From M3007 sp046316495 (GTDB lineage Bacteria; Bacteroidota; Bacteroidia; Chitinophagales; Saprospiraceae), in assembly GCA_046316495.1 (NCBI GenBank), contig JBKDAM010000038.1, forward strand, positions 85,704 through 149,703: a DNA stretch of 64,000 bases. The letters run 5' to 3'. Both the position numbers and the translations under genes were made by a program. Below the pieces are notes generated by a model, which saw only the letters and a program-made list of their open reading frames with translations, ran no database searches and had not been told where the DNA came from. Positions 1-7,575 of this stretch are shown here, piece by piece (the stretch's first letter is position 1; each line of letters begins with the position of its first letter).

Positions 1-527
1 TTGTAGCCATGCGCAAAACATTGGGGCAGTTACAGGGCGTAATACAACGCTTAGAAGGGGTGGAATTAAAGCAACTTCAAACCGATAGCAAACTGGAGCA
101 AGTGCTCAAAGCCCTGGAAAAAGACCTCCCTTCCAAACAAGGCATTTTCTTTGAAGGACAACTCTTTGATGCGCATGTGTTTGCCAGTGATTTAATCAAA
201 CAAGCCAATAATAGTTTGGTCGTGATTGATAATTATGTAGATGAAACCACTTTGCTACTATTAAGCAAGCGCAAAAAGCAAGTAAGCTGCACCGTGCATA
301 CCCGCATCAACGCAGCTTTACGGAAGGATTTAGAAAAGTACAATCAACAATACCCCGCCATCACTCTGGTAGAAAACCGCAGCAGCCACGACCGATTTAT
401 TATTATTGACGATACCCAACTGTACCACATTGGGGCCTCTTTAAAAGATTTAGGCAATAAATGCTTTGCCTTTAGCCGTATGGATAAGGTATTACCAGAA
501 CTAACCACTAAACTATTAAACGCATGA
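1..527 (+). CDS. ORF6N-type protein, C-terminal PLD-like part (5' end outside window)
   Basis: The reading frame is open to the left edge of the window, so the ATG at position 9 is probably internal and the N-terminal (likely ORF6N DNA-binding) domain lies upstream. What is visible is a short coiled region followed by a phospholipase-D-like fold: FDAHVFASDLIKQA, the segment VVIDNYVDETTLLLLSKR, and the degenerate HKD-type motif SSHDRFIIID followed by HIGASLKDLG. This arrangement is typical of accessory proteins carried inside type I restriction operons, where they probably bind DNA; the exact function is not established. The stop overlaps the hsdS start by 4 bases (ATGA), so it is translated in the same operon. 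The assignment to the ORF6N group rests on recognition of the C-terminal half only. Confidence 0.7.
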   Translation, partial: VAMRKTLGQLQGVIQRLEGVELKQLQTDSKLEQVLKALEKDLPSKQGIFFEGQLFDAHVFASDLIKQANNSLVVIDNYVDETTLLLLSKRKKQVSCTVHTRINAALRKDLEKYNQQYPAITLVENRSSHDRFIIIDDTQLYHIGASLKDLGNKCFAFSRMDKVLPELTTKLLNA

Positions 528-1705
528 ACACAGCGACGGGATATAAGCAAACAGAGATTGGTATTATACCTGAAGATTGGGTTATAAAGAGCCTTAACGA
601 TATATCAGAAAAAATATCCGTAGGAATAGCAAGTTCAGCTACACATGCATACCGAGAAAGAGGGATTGTTTTATTTAGAAATCAGAACATTAAACCAAAT
701 TATTTAGACGACTCGGATATACTTTATATCGATCCAAGGTACGAGGTGCGGTTTATTAATAAGCGATTAAAAGCAGGAGATTTACTTACCGCCAGAACAG
801 GTTACCCTGGTACGACATGCATTGTTCCTGAATTATATGAGAACAGTCAAAGTTTTACAACATTGATCACAAGGCTCAAAAAAAAGTCTGTAGACACAAT
901 ATACATAAGTCATTATATCAACTCAGCTAAAGGACAGGAGTTCTTTGAGCAAAACCAGATTGGAGGCGGACAGAAGAATGTTAATGCAGGTTCATTAAAG
1001 AGCATGCCGATAATACTCCCCCCACTCCCCGAACAAACCGCCATTGCCAATGCCTTATCCGACATGGATGCCCTGATCGCCCAAACCGAAAAGCTCATTG
1101 AGAAAAAGAAAGCCATTAAACAAGGGGTCATGCAAGAGTTGCTCAAACCCAAAGAGGGTTGGGTGACGAAGAAGTTGGGGGAGGTTTGTGAGATTATCAT
1201 GGGACAATCGCCCTTATCTGAATACTACAATTTTGCAGGCATTGGTTTGCCTTTAATTCAAGGTAATGCAGATATAAAAAATCGAAAAACAATAATAAGA
1301 ACTTATAGCTCAAACATCACCAAAAAAGGAAAGCTAGGTGATATTATTATGACAGTAAGAGCTCCCGTTGGGGAAATAGCTTTATCTACTTTTGAATGCT
1401 GTCTTGGAAGAGGGGTTTGTGCTCTAAGGTATGAAAACGATTTTATGTATCATTACATGATATCTATAGAAAATTATTGGAGTAGGTTGTCGTCAGGATC
1501 AACTTTTGATAGCGTAAATTCCAATCAAATAAGGGACTTGTCTGTTACATTACCTCAGACTAAAAACGAACAGATTGAAATAGCTAAAACCTTAACAGAC
1601 CTAGATAAAGATATTGAGCTAACAGAAACCAAACTCCAAAAACTCAAACACCAAAAGCAGGGCATGATGCAGGCATTGCTTACGGGTAAAATACGACTGA
1701 TATGA
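524..1705 (+). CDS. hsdS: Type I restriction-modification specificity subunit HsdS
   Basis: DNA-recognition subunit of a type I restriction-modification enzyme; it holds HsdM and HsdR on a bipartite target. The 393 aa show the family's two-fold layout: target-recognition domain 1 (about residues 10-165), a first conserved helical spacer beginning LPPLPEQTAIANALSDMD and ending with KQGVMQELL, target-recognition domain 2 (about 205-345), and a second, shorter spacer ending with KQGMMQALLTGKIRL. The two spacer ends are clear internal repeats of each other. Both recognition domains are more A/T-rich than the spacers, as expected for the variable parts of hsdS. It overlaps its neighbours on both sides by 4 bases (ATGA), indicating translational coupling with hsdR. 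The recognition sequence cannot be read from the protein. Confidence 0.95.
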   Translation: MNTATGYKQTEIGIIPEDWVIKSLNDISEKISVGIASSATHAYRERGIVLFRNQNIKPNYLDDSDILYIDPRYEVRFINKRLKAGDLLTARTGYPGTTCIVPELYENSQSFTTLITRLKKKSVDTIYISHYINSAKGQEFFEQNQIGGGQKNVNAGSLKSMPIILPPLPEQTAIANALSDMDALIAQTEKLIEKKKAIKQGVMQELLKPKEGWVTKKLGEVCEIIMGQSPLSEYYNFAGIGLPLIQGNADIKNRKTIIRTYSSNITKKGKLGDIIMTVRAPVGEIALSTFECCLGRGVCALRYENDFMYHYMISIENYWSRLSSGSTFDSVNSNQIRDLSVTLPQTKNEQIEIAKTLTDLDKDIELTETKLQKLKHQKQGMMQALLTGKIRLI

Positions 1706-4700
1706 GAACAGAACGCATCACCCAAAACCGAGTGGTTCAATTGCTGGTAGAGCAGTTGAGCTACACCTACCTGGGCAACCTGGAGGACCAGGAAAATAGC
1801 AATATCCGCGAGGAAGACGTAAAGGCCTGGTTAGTGGAATCGGGCTACACGGAGCCAATCATTGCACGTGCGTTGTATGATTTTAAAAAAGCAGCCGCCT
1901 TAAACCCAAGCGATGATTTATACCCCATTAACCAGGCGGTATATACTACCTTGCGATATGGTGTAAAGGTAAGAGACGACGCATCGAATGGGATTCAAAC
2001 CGTTTGGTTGATCGATTGGAAAAATCCGCAACGCAACCATTTTGCTGTGGCAGAAGAGGTAACAGTCAGAGGAGCAAACACCAAACGACCAGATATCGTC
2101 TTGTACATAAATGGTATCGCCCTGGGTGTCTTGGAACTGAAACGTTCCAGCGTATCGGCATCGGAAGGTATTCGCCAGAACCTGGATAACCAACAGCACC
2201 GATTCATAAAGCCGTTTTTTTCCACCATACAAACGGTGTTGGCAGGCACGGATAGCCAGGGTTTATTTTACGGCACCACCAAAACCCCCGAAAAGTTTTT
2301 TTTGAAATGGAAAGAAGATGGATACCACTATGATCCCAACAAAAATATACTAGACCAACACTTGCTCCAGTTCTGTGCCAAGGAGCGCTATTTGGAGTTT
2401 ATACACGACTACGTGGTGTTCGATGCGGGCATTAAAAAGTTGTGCCGTCCCAACCAATTCTTCGGGGTGAAAGCGGCTCAACAATTTATTCAAAGGCGTG
2501 AAGGCGGCATTATTTGGCATACCCAGGGTTCAGGCAAATCCCTAACCATGGTCTGGTTGGCCAAATGGATCCGAGAGAACCAAACGGATGCTCGCTTATT
2601 GATTATCACCGACAGAACAGAGCTGGATGAGCAAATTGAGAAGGTATTCAAGGGGGTAAATGAGCAGATTTACCGCACCAAAAGCGGAAGGGATTTGTTG
2701 GATAAACTGAATGGTACCACCCCATGGTTGTTATGTTCACTCCTACACAAGTTTGGCGGCAACGATGAAAACGATATGGGTGATTTTATCAAAGAGATCA
2801 AGAAGCCTGCGGATTTTAAGCCCAAAGGCAACCTCTTTGTGTTTATTGATGAGTGTCACCGTACACAGAGCGGGGAGCTCCACAAGGCCATGAAAGACTT
2901 GTTGCCAGGTGCTTTATTTATTGGTTTTACTGGAACACCCTTGCTCAAAACAGATAAAAAGAAATCCATTGAAATATTTGGCAGGTACATCCACACGTAC
3001 AAATTCAATGAAGCAGTTAAAGATGGTGTGGTGCTGGATTTATTGTACGAGGCTCGTGATGTGGACCAAAAAATTGCCGACCAAAAAGGGATTGATGAGT
3101 GGTTTGAAGCGGTAACCAAAGGCATGAACGATTTGCCCAAAGCTGAACTAAAGCAAAAGTGGGGAACCATGCAAAAAATCCTCAGCACCAAAGACCGCTT
3201 GCAAAAGATTGCCATTGATATCATTAAGGATTTCAAGATAAAGCCGAGGTTAAACGATGGAAGGGGTAATGCCATTTTAGTGACCAAAAGCATTTTTGAA
3301 GCATGTAGGTATTTTGAGATATTCCAGCAATATGGGTTTAAAAAATGTGCCATTGTAACCAGTTTTGAACCTTCAACAGCCAGCATCAAAGGTGAAACCA
3401 CAGGTAACGGTGAAACCGAAAAGCTGGAGCAATACGAGATCTACCAAAAGATGCTGAATGGCAAAGACCGAGAGCAATTTGAAAAGGAGGTAAAAAAACA
3501 GTTCATTGATGAGCCAGCCAACATGCAGCTATTGATTGTGGTGGATAAATTGCTTACAGGTTTTGATGCTCCGAGTTGCACTTACTTATACATTGATAAA
3601 GAAATGCGGGATCACGGATTGTTCCAGGCAATATGCAGGGTGAACCGCACCGAAAAGGAAGACAAAGAGTTTGGGTACATTGTTGATTACAAAAACTTAT
3701 TCAACAGCTTAAATCAGGCCGTTACCGATTACACCTCTGATGCCTTCGATGATTATGAAAAAGAGGATGTGAAGGGCTTGTTGGTTGACCGTTTAGCCAA
3801 AGCAAAAGAACGTTTAGACGACGCCTTGGAAACCGTTTATGAGTTAACCAAAAACGTGGAAGCCCCAAAACAAATTGAACAATACATCAAGTTTTTCTGC
3901 GGTAATTCGGAAGATAAAGATGCGCTGAAAGCCAATGAAGAAACCCGATTAACATTCTATAAAGCGGTGGTGGCATTGATCAGGGCCTTCAACAACATCG
4001 CCCCAGAAATGATTGAAGCGGGTTACAGCCAGGCTGAGGCAGATCGCATTAAAAACAAAGTGGATGAATATACCGAGCTCCGCAATACCATTAAGATTGC
4101 CAGTGATGAATACATTGACCTAAAACAATATGAGCCCGACATGAGGCAGTTGCTGGACATGTACCTGAGTGCAGATCCAAGCAGAACCATCTCTAATTTT
4201 GGCGATGCCAGCTTACTTCAAATTGTAGTGGAGCAAGGCATTGGTGTGGCAACTGACAAACTACCGACAGCCATTAAGCGAAGCAGAGAAGCTGTTGCAG
4301 AAACACTGGAAGCCAATATGCGTAAAGTAATCACCCAAGAGATGCCAATCAATCCAGTGTATTATGAGCGCATGAGTGTATTGCTTCAGGAGTTGATACA
4401 GCAACGTAAAAACGGGGCAATCAGCTACGAGCAATTCCTGACAAAGATTGAAGAGCTGGCTAAGAAAGTTAAGCCTGAAAACAAAAAGAGCCAATACCCG
4501 CCCAATATCAACACACCCGCCAAACAAGCTATTTATGAAATTTTGGAAGATGAAAATACAACGTTGGCGATGGAAGCGGATGTGGCTCTTAACATTGAAC
4601 CAAATTGGATAGGGAACACCCTGAAGGAACGAAGCGTAAAAAACACGATCCGTCGTCATGTGAATGATCCCGAAAAAGTGGAAACGCTATTGGAAGTAAT

Positions 4701-4725
4701 AAAAAACCAAAAGGAATACAGGTAA
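1702..4725 (+). CDS. hsdR: Type I restriction endonuclease subunit HsdR
   Basis: Motor and nuclease subunit of the type I restriction enzyme; it translocates DNA using ATP and cuts unmethylated DNA at a distance. The 1007 aa have the usual order: an N-terminal PD-(D/E)XK nuclease (PDIVLYINGIALGVLELK, about residues 130-148), a superfamily 2 helicase with Walker A (QGSGKS, about 275), a DECH box (VFIDECHRTQSG, about 380), the GFTGTPL motif, a second RecA domain ending with the CRVNRT motif VI, and a long helical C-terminal region that docks on the methylase. All motifs look intact and no frameshift is seen, so the enzyme should be active. The last base of its stop codon is the first base of the next gene's ATG. 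Confidence 0.96.
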   Translation: MRTERITQNRVVQLLVEQLSYTYLGNLEDQENSNIREEDVKAWLVESGYTEPIIARALYDFKKAAALNPSDDLYPINQAVYTTLRYGVKVRDDASNGIQTVWLIDWKNPQRNHFAVAEEVTVRGANTKRPDIVLYINGIALGVLELKRSSVSASEGIRQNLDNQQHRFIKPFFSTIQTVLAGTDSQGLFYGTTKTPEKFFLKWKEDGYHYDPNKNILDQHLLQFCAKERYLEFIHDYVVFDAGIKKLCRPNQFFGVKAAQQFIQRREGGIIWHTQGSGKSLTMVWLAKWIRENQTDARLLIITDRTELDEQIEKVFKGVNEQIYRTKSGRDLLDKLNGTTPWLLCSLLHKFGGNDENDMGDFIKEIKKPADFKPKGNLFVFIDECHRTQSGELHKAMKDLLPGALFIGFTGTPLLKTDKKKSIEIFGRYIHTYKFNEAVKDGVVLDLLYEARDVDQKIADQKGIDEWFEAVTKGMNDLPKAELKQKWGTMQKILSTKDRLQKIAIDIIKDFKIKPRLNDGRGNAILVTKSIFEACRYFEIFQQYGFKKCAIVTSFEPSTASIKGETTGNGETEKLEQYEIYQKMLNGKDREQFEKEVKKQFIDEPANMQLLIVVDKLLTGFDAPSCTYLYIDKEMRDHGLFQAICRVNRTEKEDKEFGYIVDYKNLFNSLNQAVTDYTSDAFDDYEKEDVKGLLVDRLAKAKERLDDALETVYELTKNVEAPKQIEQYIKFFCGNSEDKDALKANEETRLTFYKAVVALIRAFNNIAPEMIEAGYSQAEADRIKNKVDEYTELRNTIKIASDEYIDLKQYEPDMRQLLDMYLSADPSRTISNFGDASLLQIVVEQGIGVATDKLPTAIKRSREAVAETLEANMRKVITQEMPINPVYYERMSVLLQELIQQRKNGAISYEQFLTKIEELAKKVKPENKKSQYPPNINTPAKQAIYEILEDENTTLAMEADVALNIEPNWIGNTLKERSVKNTIRRHVNDPEKVETLLEVIKNQKEYR

Positions 4726-5420
4726 TGGTGGTAGCGGGCATCGAAGTAGAACTGGTCCAGAAGGATATCAAGAACTTACATTTGGCGGTCTATCCGCCCG
4801 ATGGCAGGGTTCGTTTGGCTGCACCAATGGACGTGAACGAAAAAACATTAGAGCTTTATGTCGCCTCCAAAATCCCCTGGATCCGAAAGCAACAACGCAA
4901 ATTTGCCAGTATTGACAGGCAGTCCCCTAGGCAGTATGTCAACCGTGAATCGCACTACTATTTGGGCAAGCGTTATTTACTGAGAGTACATGAAACTGAC
5001 CACCCATATCGTTACCCAAAGGTGGAATGCAAAACCAAAACTTACCTAGATTTATACGTAAAGGAGAACTACTCAGCCGAGCAGCGAGCGGAGTTGATGA
5101 AAGAATGGTACCGAAAAAAGTTAAAAGATATTTTATCCGAATTGGTACCTAAATGGGAACGAACGCTAAATGTAAAAGCCAATCGAATAAAAACCCACGC
5201 GATGAAAACCAAGTGGGGTTCCTGCAACACCGAAAATGGAACTGTATTATTCAATATCGAATTAGCCAAAAAGCCCATAGAATGTATTGAATATGTGGTG
5301 GTGCATGAGCTGTTGCACCTTAAAGAGCGCAACCACAATGATATCTTCATTGCCTATCTGGAACGGCACCTACCCAATTGGAAGCACCTAAAGGCACAGC
5401 TCAACGGACAAACAATATAA
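4725..5420 (+). CDS. YgjP-like (DUF45) zinc metallopeptidase domain protein
   Basis: A 231 aa protein of the YgjP/SprT-like metallopeptidase family. The zinc-binding motif HELLH is at residues 194-198, followed by the family's RNHNDIFIAYLERHLPNW segment; the upstream WGSCN motif and the conserved N-terminal beta region are also present. Members of this family very often sit directly behind hsdR in type I restriction operons, and here the start codon overlaps the hsdR stop (TAATG). Its role in restriction is not established; turnover of HsdR, comparable to restriction alleviation by proteolysis, is a reasonable guess but only inference. It is the last gene of the operon; no terminator hairpin follows before the repeat region. 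Confidence 0.9.
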   Translation: MVVAGIEVELVQKDIKNLHLAVYPPDGRVRLAAPMDVNEKTLELYVASKIPWIRKQQRKFASIDRQSPRQYVNRESHYYLGKRYLLRVHETDHPYRYPKVECKTKTYLDLYVKENYSAEQRAELMKEWYRKKLKDILSELVPKWERTLNVKANRIKTHAMKTKWGSCNTENGTVLFNIELAKKPIECIEYVVVHELLHLKERNHNDIFIAYLERHLPNWKHLKAQLNGQTI

Positions 5421-5445
5421 TTTGAACAATTTTTTAAACAGTCTC

Positions 5446-5669
5446 CACAAAACAAACTCAAGGCAATTACAAAAATCAAAAAAATCACAGTACAGACAAC
5501 TGATGGGCGGCCAAATAAACGTCTAAACTATGATTATTGTGATTATTGTGATTATTGTGATTATTGTGATTATTGTGATTATCCATGATTCTTATACAAA
5601 ACAAACTCAAGGCAATCATAAAAATCAAAAAAATCACAGTACGGACAACTTTAAACGATTACTATGATT
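5446..5669. repeat. Left array of 9-nt AATC/GATT repeats upstream of the GxxExxY gene
   Basis: The tract is built from 9-nt units that start with AATC. Anchors lie at 5474 and 5483 (with degenerate units at 5456 and 5465). They are followed by a conserved core (5487-5531, containing tgatgggcggccaaataaac) and then by the complementary units GATT at 5532, 5541, 5550, 5559, 5568 and 5577, six in exact 9-nt register. A second module follows with AATC at 5614, 5623 and 5632, a shortened core, and GATT at 5657 and 5666. Thus AATC units on the left and GATT units on the right can pair into a long imperfect hairpin. The last GATT lies within the start of the GxxExxY gene. Confidence 0.85.
5532..5580. 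repeat. Tandem GATTATTGT microsatellite-like tract
   Basis: Five uninterrupted copies of the 9-mer GATTATTGT plus a final GATT. It forms the right arm of the first hairpin module and has probably grown by slippage, since the other modules carry only two GATT units. Confidence 0.9.
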
Positions 5670-6071
5670 AACGAGCAGTATAAATATTCAGAATTGACTT
5701 CTAAAGTTATTGGCTGTGCAATGACCGTTCATAAAACGCTGGGAAATGGATTTCAGGAAGTGATTTATCAGCGGGCCTTAGCCATAGAATTGGGTTTGGC
5801 AGGAATAGTTTTTAGCAGGGAATTTGAAATGCCTATTTTTTACCGGGAAAAGCGAATAGGAACAAGAAGAGTAGATTTTTTGGTGGAAGGCGTTTTATCT
5901 GTGGAGCTAAAAGCGACAACCAAATTAGAGGATGCTCACTTTGCACAAGCAATTAACTATTTGGAGGCCTATAACCTAGAAATTGGATTGCTCATCAATT
6001 TTGGCGAAACCAGTTTAAATTTTAAACGTCTCACTAACAAAAAATACAAATCAATAGAACCACAAAAATAA
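5664..6071 (+). CDS. GxxExxY family protein (PD-(D/E)XK-like)
   Basis: A complete 135 aa member of the GxxExxY family, whose signature is present as G29-F-Q-E32-V-I-Y35. The second half shows a PD-(D/E)XK-nuclease-like core: RVDFLVEGVLSVELKA (D71, E81, K83) followed by HFAQAINYL, so a nuclease or nucleic-acid-binding role is likely but unproven. Family members are known as small proteins of unknown function that may occur in several copies per genome. The start codon (5664) lies inside the conserved repeat module ACTATGATT, and 9-nt repeat arrays flank the gene on both sides, so gene and repeats look like one unit. No TAnnTTTG box is evident just upstream. Function unknown. Confidence 0.88.
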   Translation: MINEQYKYSELTSKVIGCAMTVHKTLGNGFQEVIYQRALAIELGLAGIVFSREFEMPIFYREKRIGTRRVDFLVEGVLSVELKATTKLEDAHFAQAINYLEAYNLEIGLLINFGETSLNFKRLTNKKYKSIEPQK

Positions 6072-6371
6072 AATCAATCAAAAAAATCAAGGCAATCATA
6101 AAAATCAAGGCAATCATAAAAATCAAGGCAATCATAAAAATCAAAAAAATCACAGTACAGACAACTGATGGGCGGCCAAATAAACGTCTAAACTATGATT
6201 GTTGTGATTATTACACAAAACATAATCATGGCAATCATAAAAATCAAAAAAATCACAGTACAGACAACTGATGGGCGGCCAAATAAACGTCTAAACTATG
6301 ATTGTTGTGATTATTACACAAAACATAATCAAGGCAATCATAAAAATCAAAAAAATCACAGTACAGACAAC
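6072..6371. repeat. Right array of 9-nt AATC/GATT repeats downstream of the GxxExxY gene
   Basis: Begins directly after the GxxExxY stop codon. AATC anchors lie at 6076, 6085, 6094, 6103, 6112, 6121, 6130, 6139 and 6148: nine in perfect 9-nt register. The core follows, then GATT at 6197 and 6206, AATC at 6224, 6233, 6242 and 6251, the core again, GATT at 6300 and 6309, and AATC at 6327, 6336, 6345 and 6354, ending with gtacagacaac at 6371. In the module at 6148-6200 the inner arms (6148-6162 and 6186-6200) match at 12 of 15 positions as an inverted repeat around a 23-nt apex. Short open frames running through the array encode only low-complexity peptides and are not taken as genes. Confidence 0.88.
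6166..6371. repeat. 103-bp tandem duplication of a complete repeat module
   Basis: Bases 6166-6268 and 6269-6371 are two head-to-tail copies of a 103-bp module (core, two GATT units, spacer, four AATC units, cagacaac). By eye they differ at a single base (catgg versus caagg). Confidence 0.9.
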
Positions 6372-6378
6372 ATGTTAC

Positions 6379-6386
6379 TACCTTTG
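6379..6386 (+). promoter_or_regulatory. -7 box TACCTTTG for the esterase gene
   Basis: Matches the Bacteroidota consensus TAnnTTTG, 13 nt before the chosen start at 6400 and directly after the end of the repeat array. No clear -33 TTG is seen at the expected distance. Confidence 0.5.
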
Positions 6387-6399
6387 CGGCCTCTTCGAT

Positions 6400-7473
6400 A
6401 TGCTTACACTGGAGTTGTTTACACCAAAAGACGATTCGCGTCCTGTTTACCTGACAGGTAGCTTCAATGACTGGGCTACAAAAGACGATCGATTTCGAAT
6501 GGCCCAGGTCCGAGAGGGCCACTACCAACTTTCTCTACCCGTCGATAATCCTGGACACACCTTCGAATATAAATATGTAAAAGGAGGATGGGACGCAGAG
6601 GAATTGGGAGCAGATGGATTTCCTACAGCGAACAGAAAACTAAATTGGACTGCTGGTAAAGTCTTTGATATTGTACCCGCTTGGAAAACCCATGATGGAC
6701 CCTACAATCCACAATTTTACCCCGATATACGAATCGTAGCCAAAGAGTTTCCTATCCCACAGCTTCGAAGAAAACGGCGCATTGCCGTTCTCCTGCCTTG
6801 GAACTACGAAAATACTACCCAACGGTATCCGGTTCTCTATCTCCAGGATGGCCAAAACCTGTTCGAGCAAGATGCCCCCTTTGGTACATGGGGAGTCGAC
6901 AAACAACTAGCCAGCCTAGCTCAACAAAACAAAGGTGACTTTATTGTCGTCGCAATTGATCACGGAGGAAAAGAACGAATTCAGGAATTTCTTCCCTACA
7001 ATACAACCAAATGGGGAGAAGGCCTTGGACGAAACTATGCGCATTTCCTGGCAGAAACCCTAAAGCCTTACATTGATCAACACTTCCGAACATTGCCCGA
7101 TAGAGCCCACACCGGTATAGGAGGAAGCAGTATGGGAGGACTTATTAGCATCTATGCAGGAGTACTCTACCCCCAAGTTTATTCCAAGTTCATGATATTC
7201 TCCCCTTCCCTCTGGATCTCTGAGCACATTTACCGTGAACCACTCCGCTTTCACCATTTATCCCCCACCAAAATTTATCTATACGCCGGAGGAAAAGAAA
7301 GCGCCGACATGGCTCCAGGAGCCTCCCGATTTAAAGAAGCCATCGAAAAGCGAGGATACAAGCCCGGTACCGTCCAATTTAACCTGGAAATTGACCCCGC
7401 TGGCGAACACAATGAGTCCCGCTGGGGCATAGAATTCCCCAAAGCAGCACAGTGGCTCTATTATGGAGCCTAG
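6400..7473 (+). CDS. Esterase-D-type alpha/beta hydrolase with N-terminal glycogen-binding-like domain
   Basis: A 357 aa cytoplasmic-type hydrolase (no signal peptide). Residues 1-90 resemble an early-set/CBM48 domain (VYLTGSFNDW and FEYKYVKGGW). Residues 105-357 are an esterase-D/feruloyl-esterase-like domain with the nucleophile elbow GGSSMGG (Ser244), the LYLQDGQNLF segment and a likely catalytic His near 337 (GEHNESRW). The open frame extends upstream into the repeat array, but that part (6298-6399) is repeat sequence translated by chance; the start at 6400 is chosen because it directly precedes the conserved domain and follows a TAnnTTTG box. The substrate is unknown; ester bonds on sugars, polyphenols or siderophores are possible. 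A second member of the same hydrolase family is at 25287. Confidence 0.85.
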   Translation: MLTLELFTPKDDSRPVYLTGSFNDWATKDDRFRMAQVREGHYQLSLPVDNPGHTFEYKYVKGGWDAEELGADGFPTANRKLNWTAGKVFDIVPAWKTHDGPYNPQFYPDIRIVAKEFPIPQLRRKRRIAVLLPWNYENTTQRYPVLYLQDGQNLFEQDAPFGTWGVDKQLASLAQQNKGDFIVVAIDHGGKERIQEFLPYNTTKWGEGLGRNYAHFLAETLKPYIDQHFRTLPDRAHTGIGGSSMGGLISIYAGVLYPQVYSKFMIFSPSLWISEHIYREPLRFHHLSPTKIYLYAGGKESADMAPGASRFKEAIEKRGYKPGTVQFNLEIDPAGEHNESRWGIEFPKAAQWLYYGA

Positions 7474-7530
7474 CGATATTATTTCAACCAGAATTTGGCC
7501 TAAACGCATACAGTATCAACCCACTCGTTT

Positions 7531-7538
7531 TACTTTTG
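7531..7538 (+). promoter_or_regulatory. -7 box TACTTTTG for the phosphohexomutase gene
   Basis: TAnnTTTG match 37 nt before the ATG at 7576 in the 102-base gap after the esterase gene. Confidence 0.45.
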
Positions 7539-7575
7539 CTATCTCTCTTCATAAAATTTACCTCTATTTGTTATT

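Noticed and set aside
9..11. ATG at position 9 as true start of the first gene
   Set aside because: The frame is open to the window edge and the family is expected to carry an N-terminal ORF6N domain, so the gene is treated as cut by the window.
5446..6371. CRISPR array
   Set aside because: Units are 9 nt with no unique spacers of 30-40 nt, the arrays change strand, and no cas genes are present. The Cas4-like domain in the helicase at 13-16 kb is part of a Dna2-like protein and not linked.
6195..6461. Open frames through the repeat array (88 codons from 6195, and the upstream extension of the esterase gene from 6298)
   Set aside because: They consist of translated 9-nt repeats (MIVVIITQN and similar low-complexity peptides) and owe their length to the repeat lacking stop codons in that frame. 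The esterase domain begins at 6400, after a promoter box.
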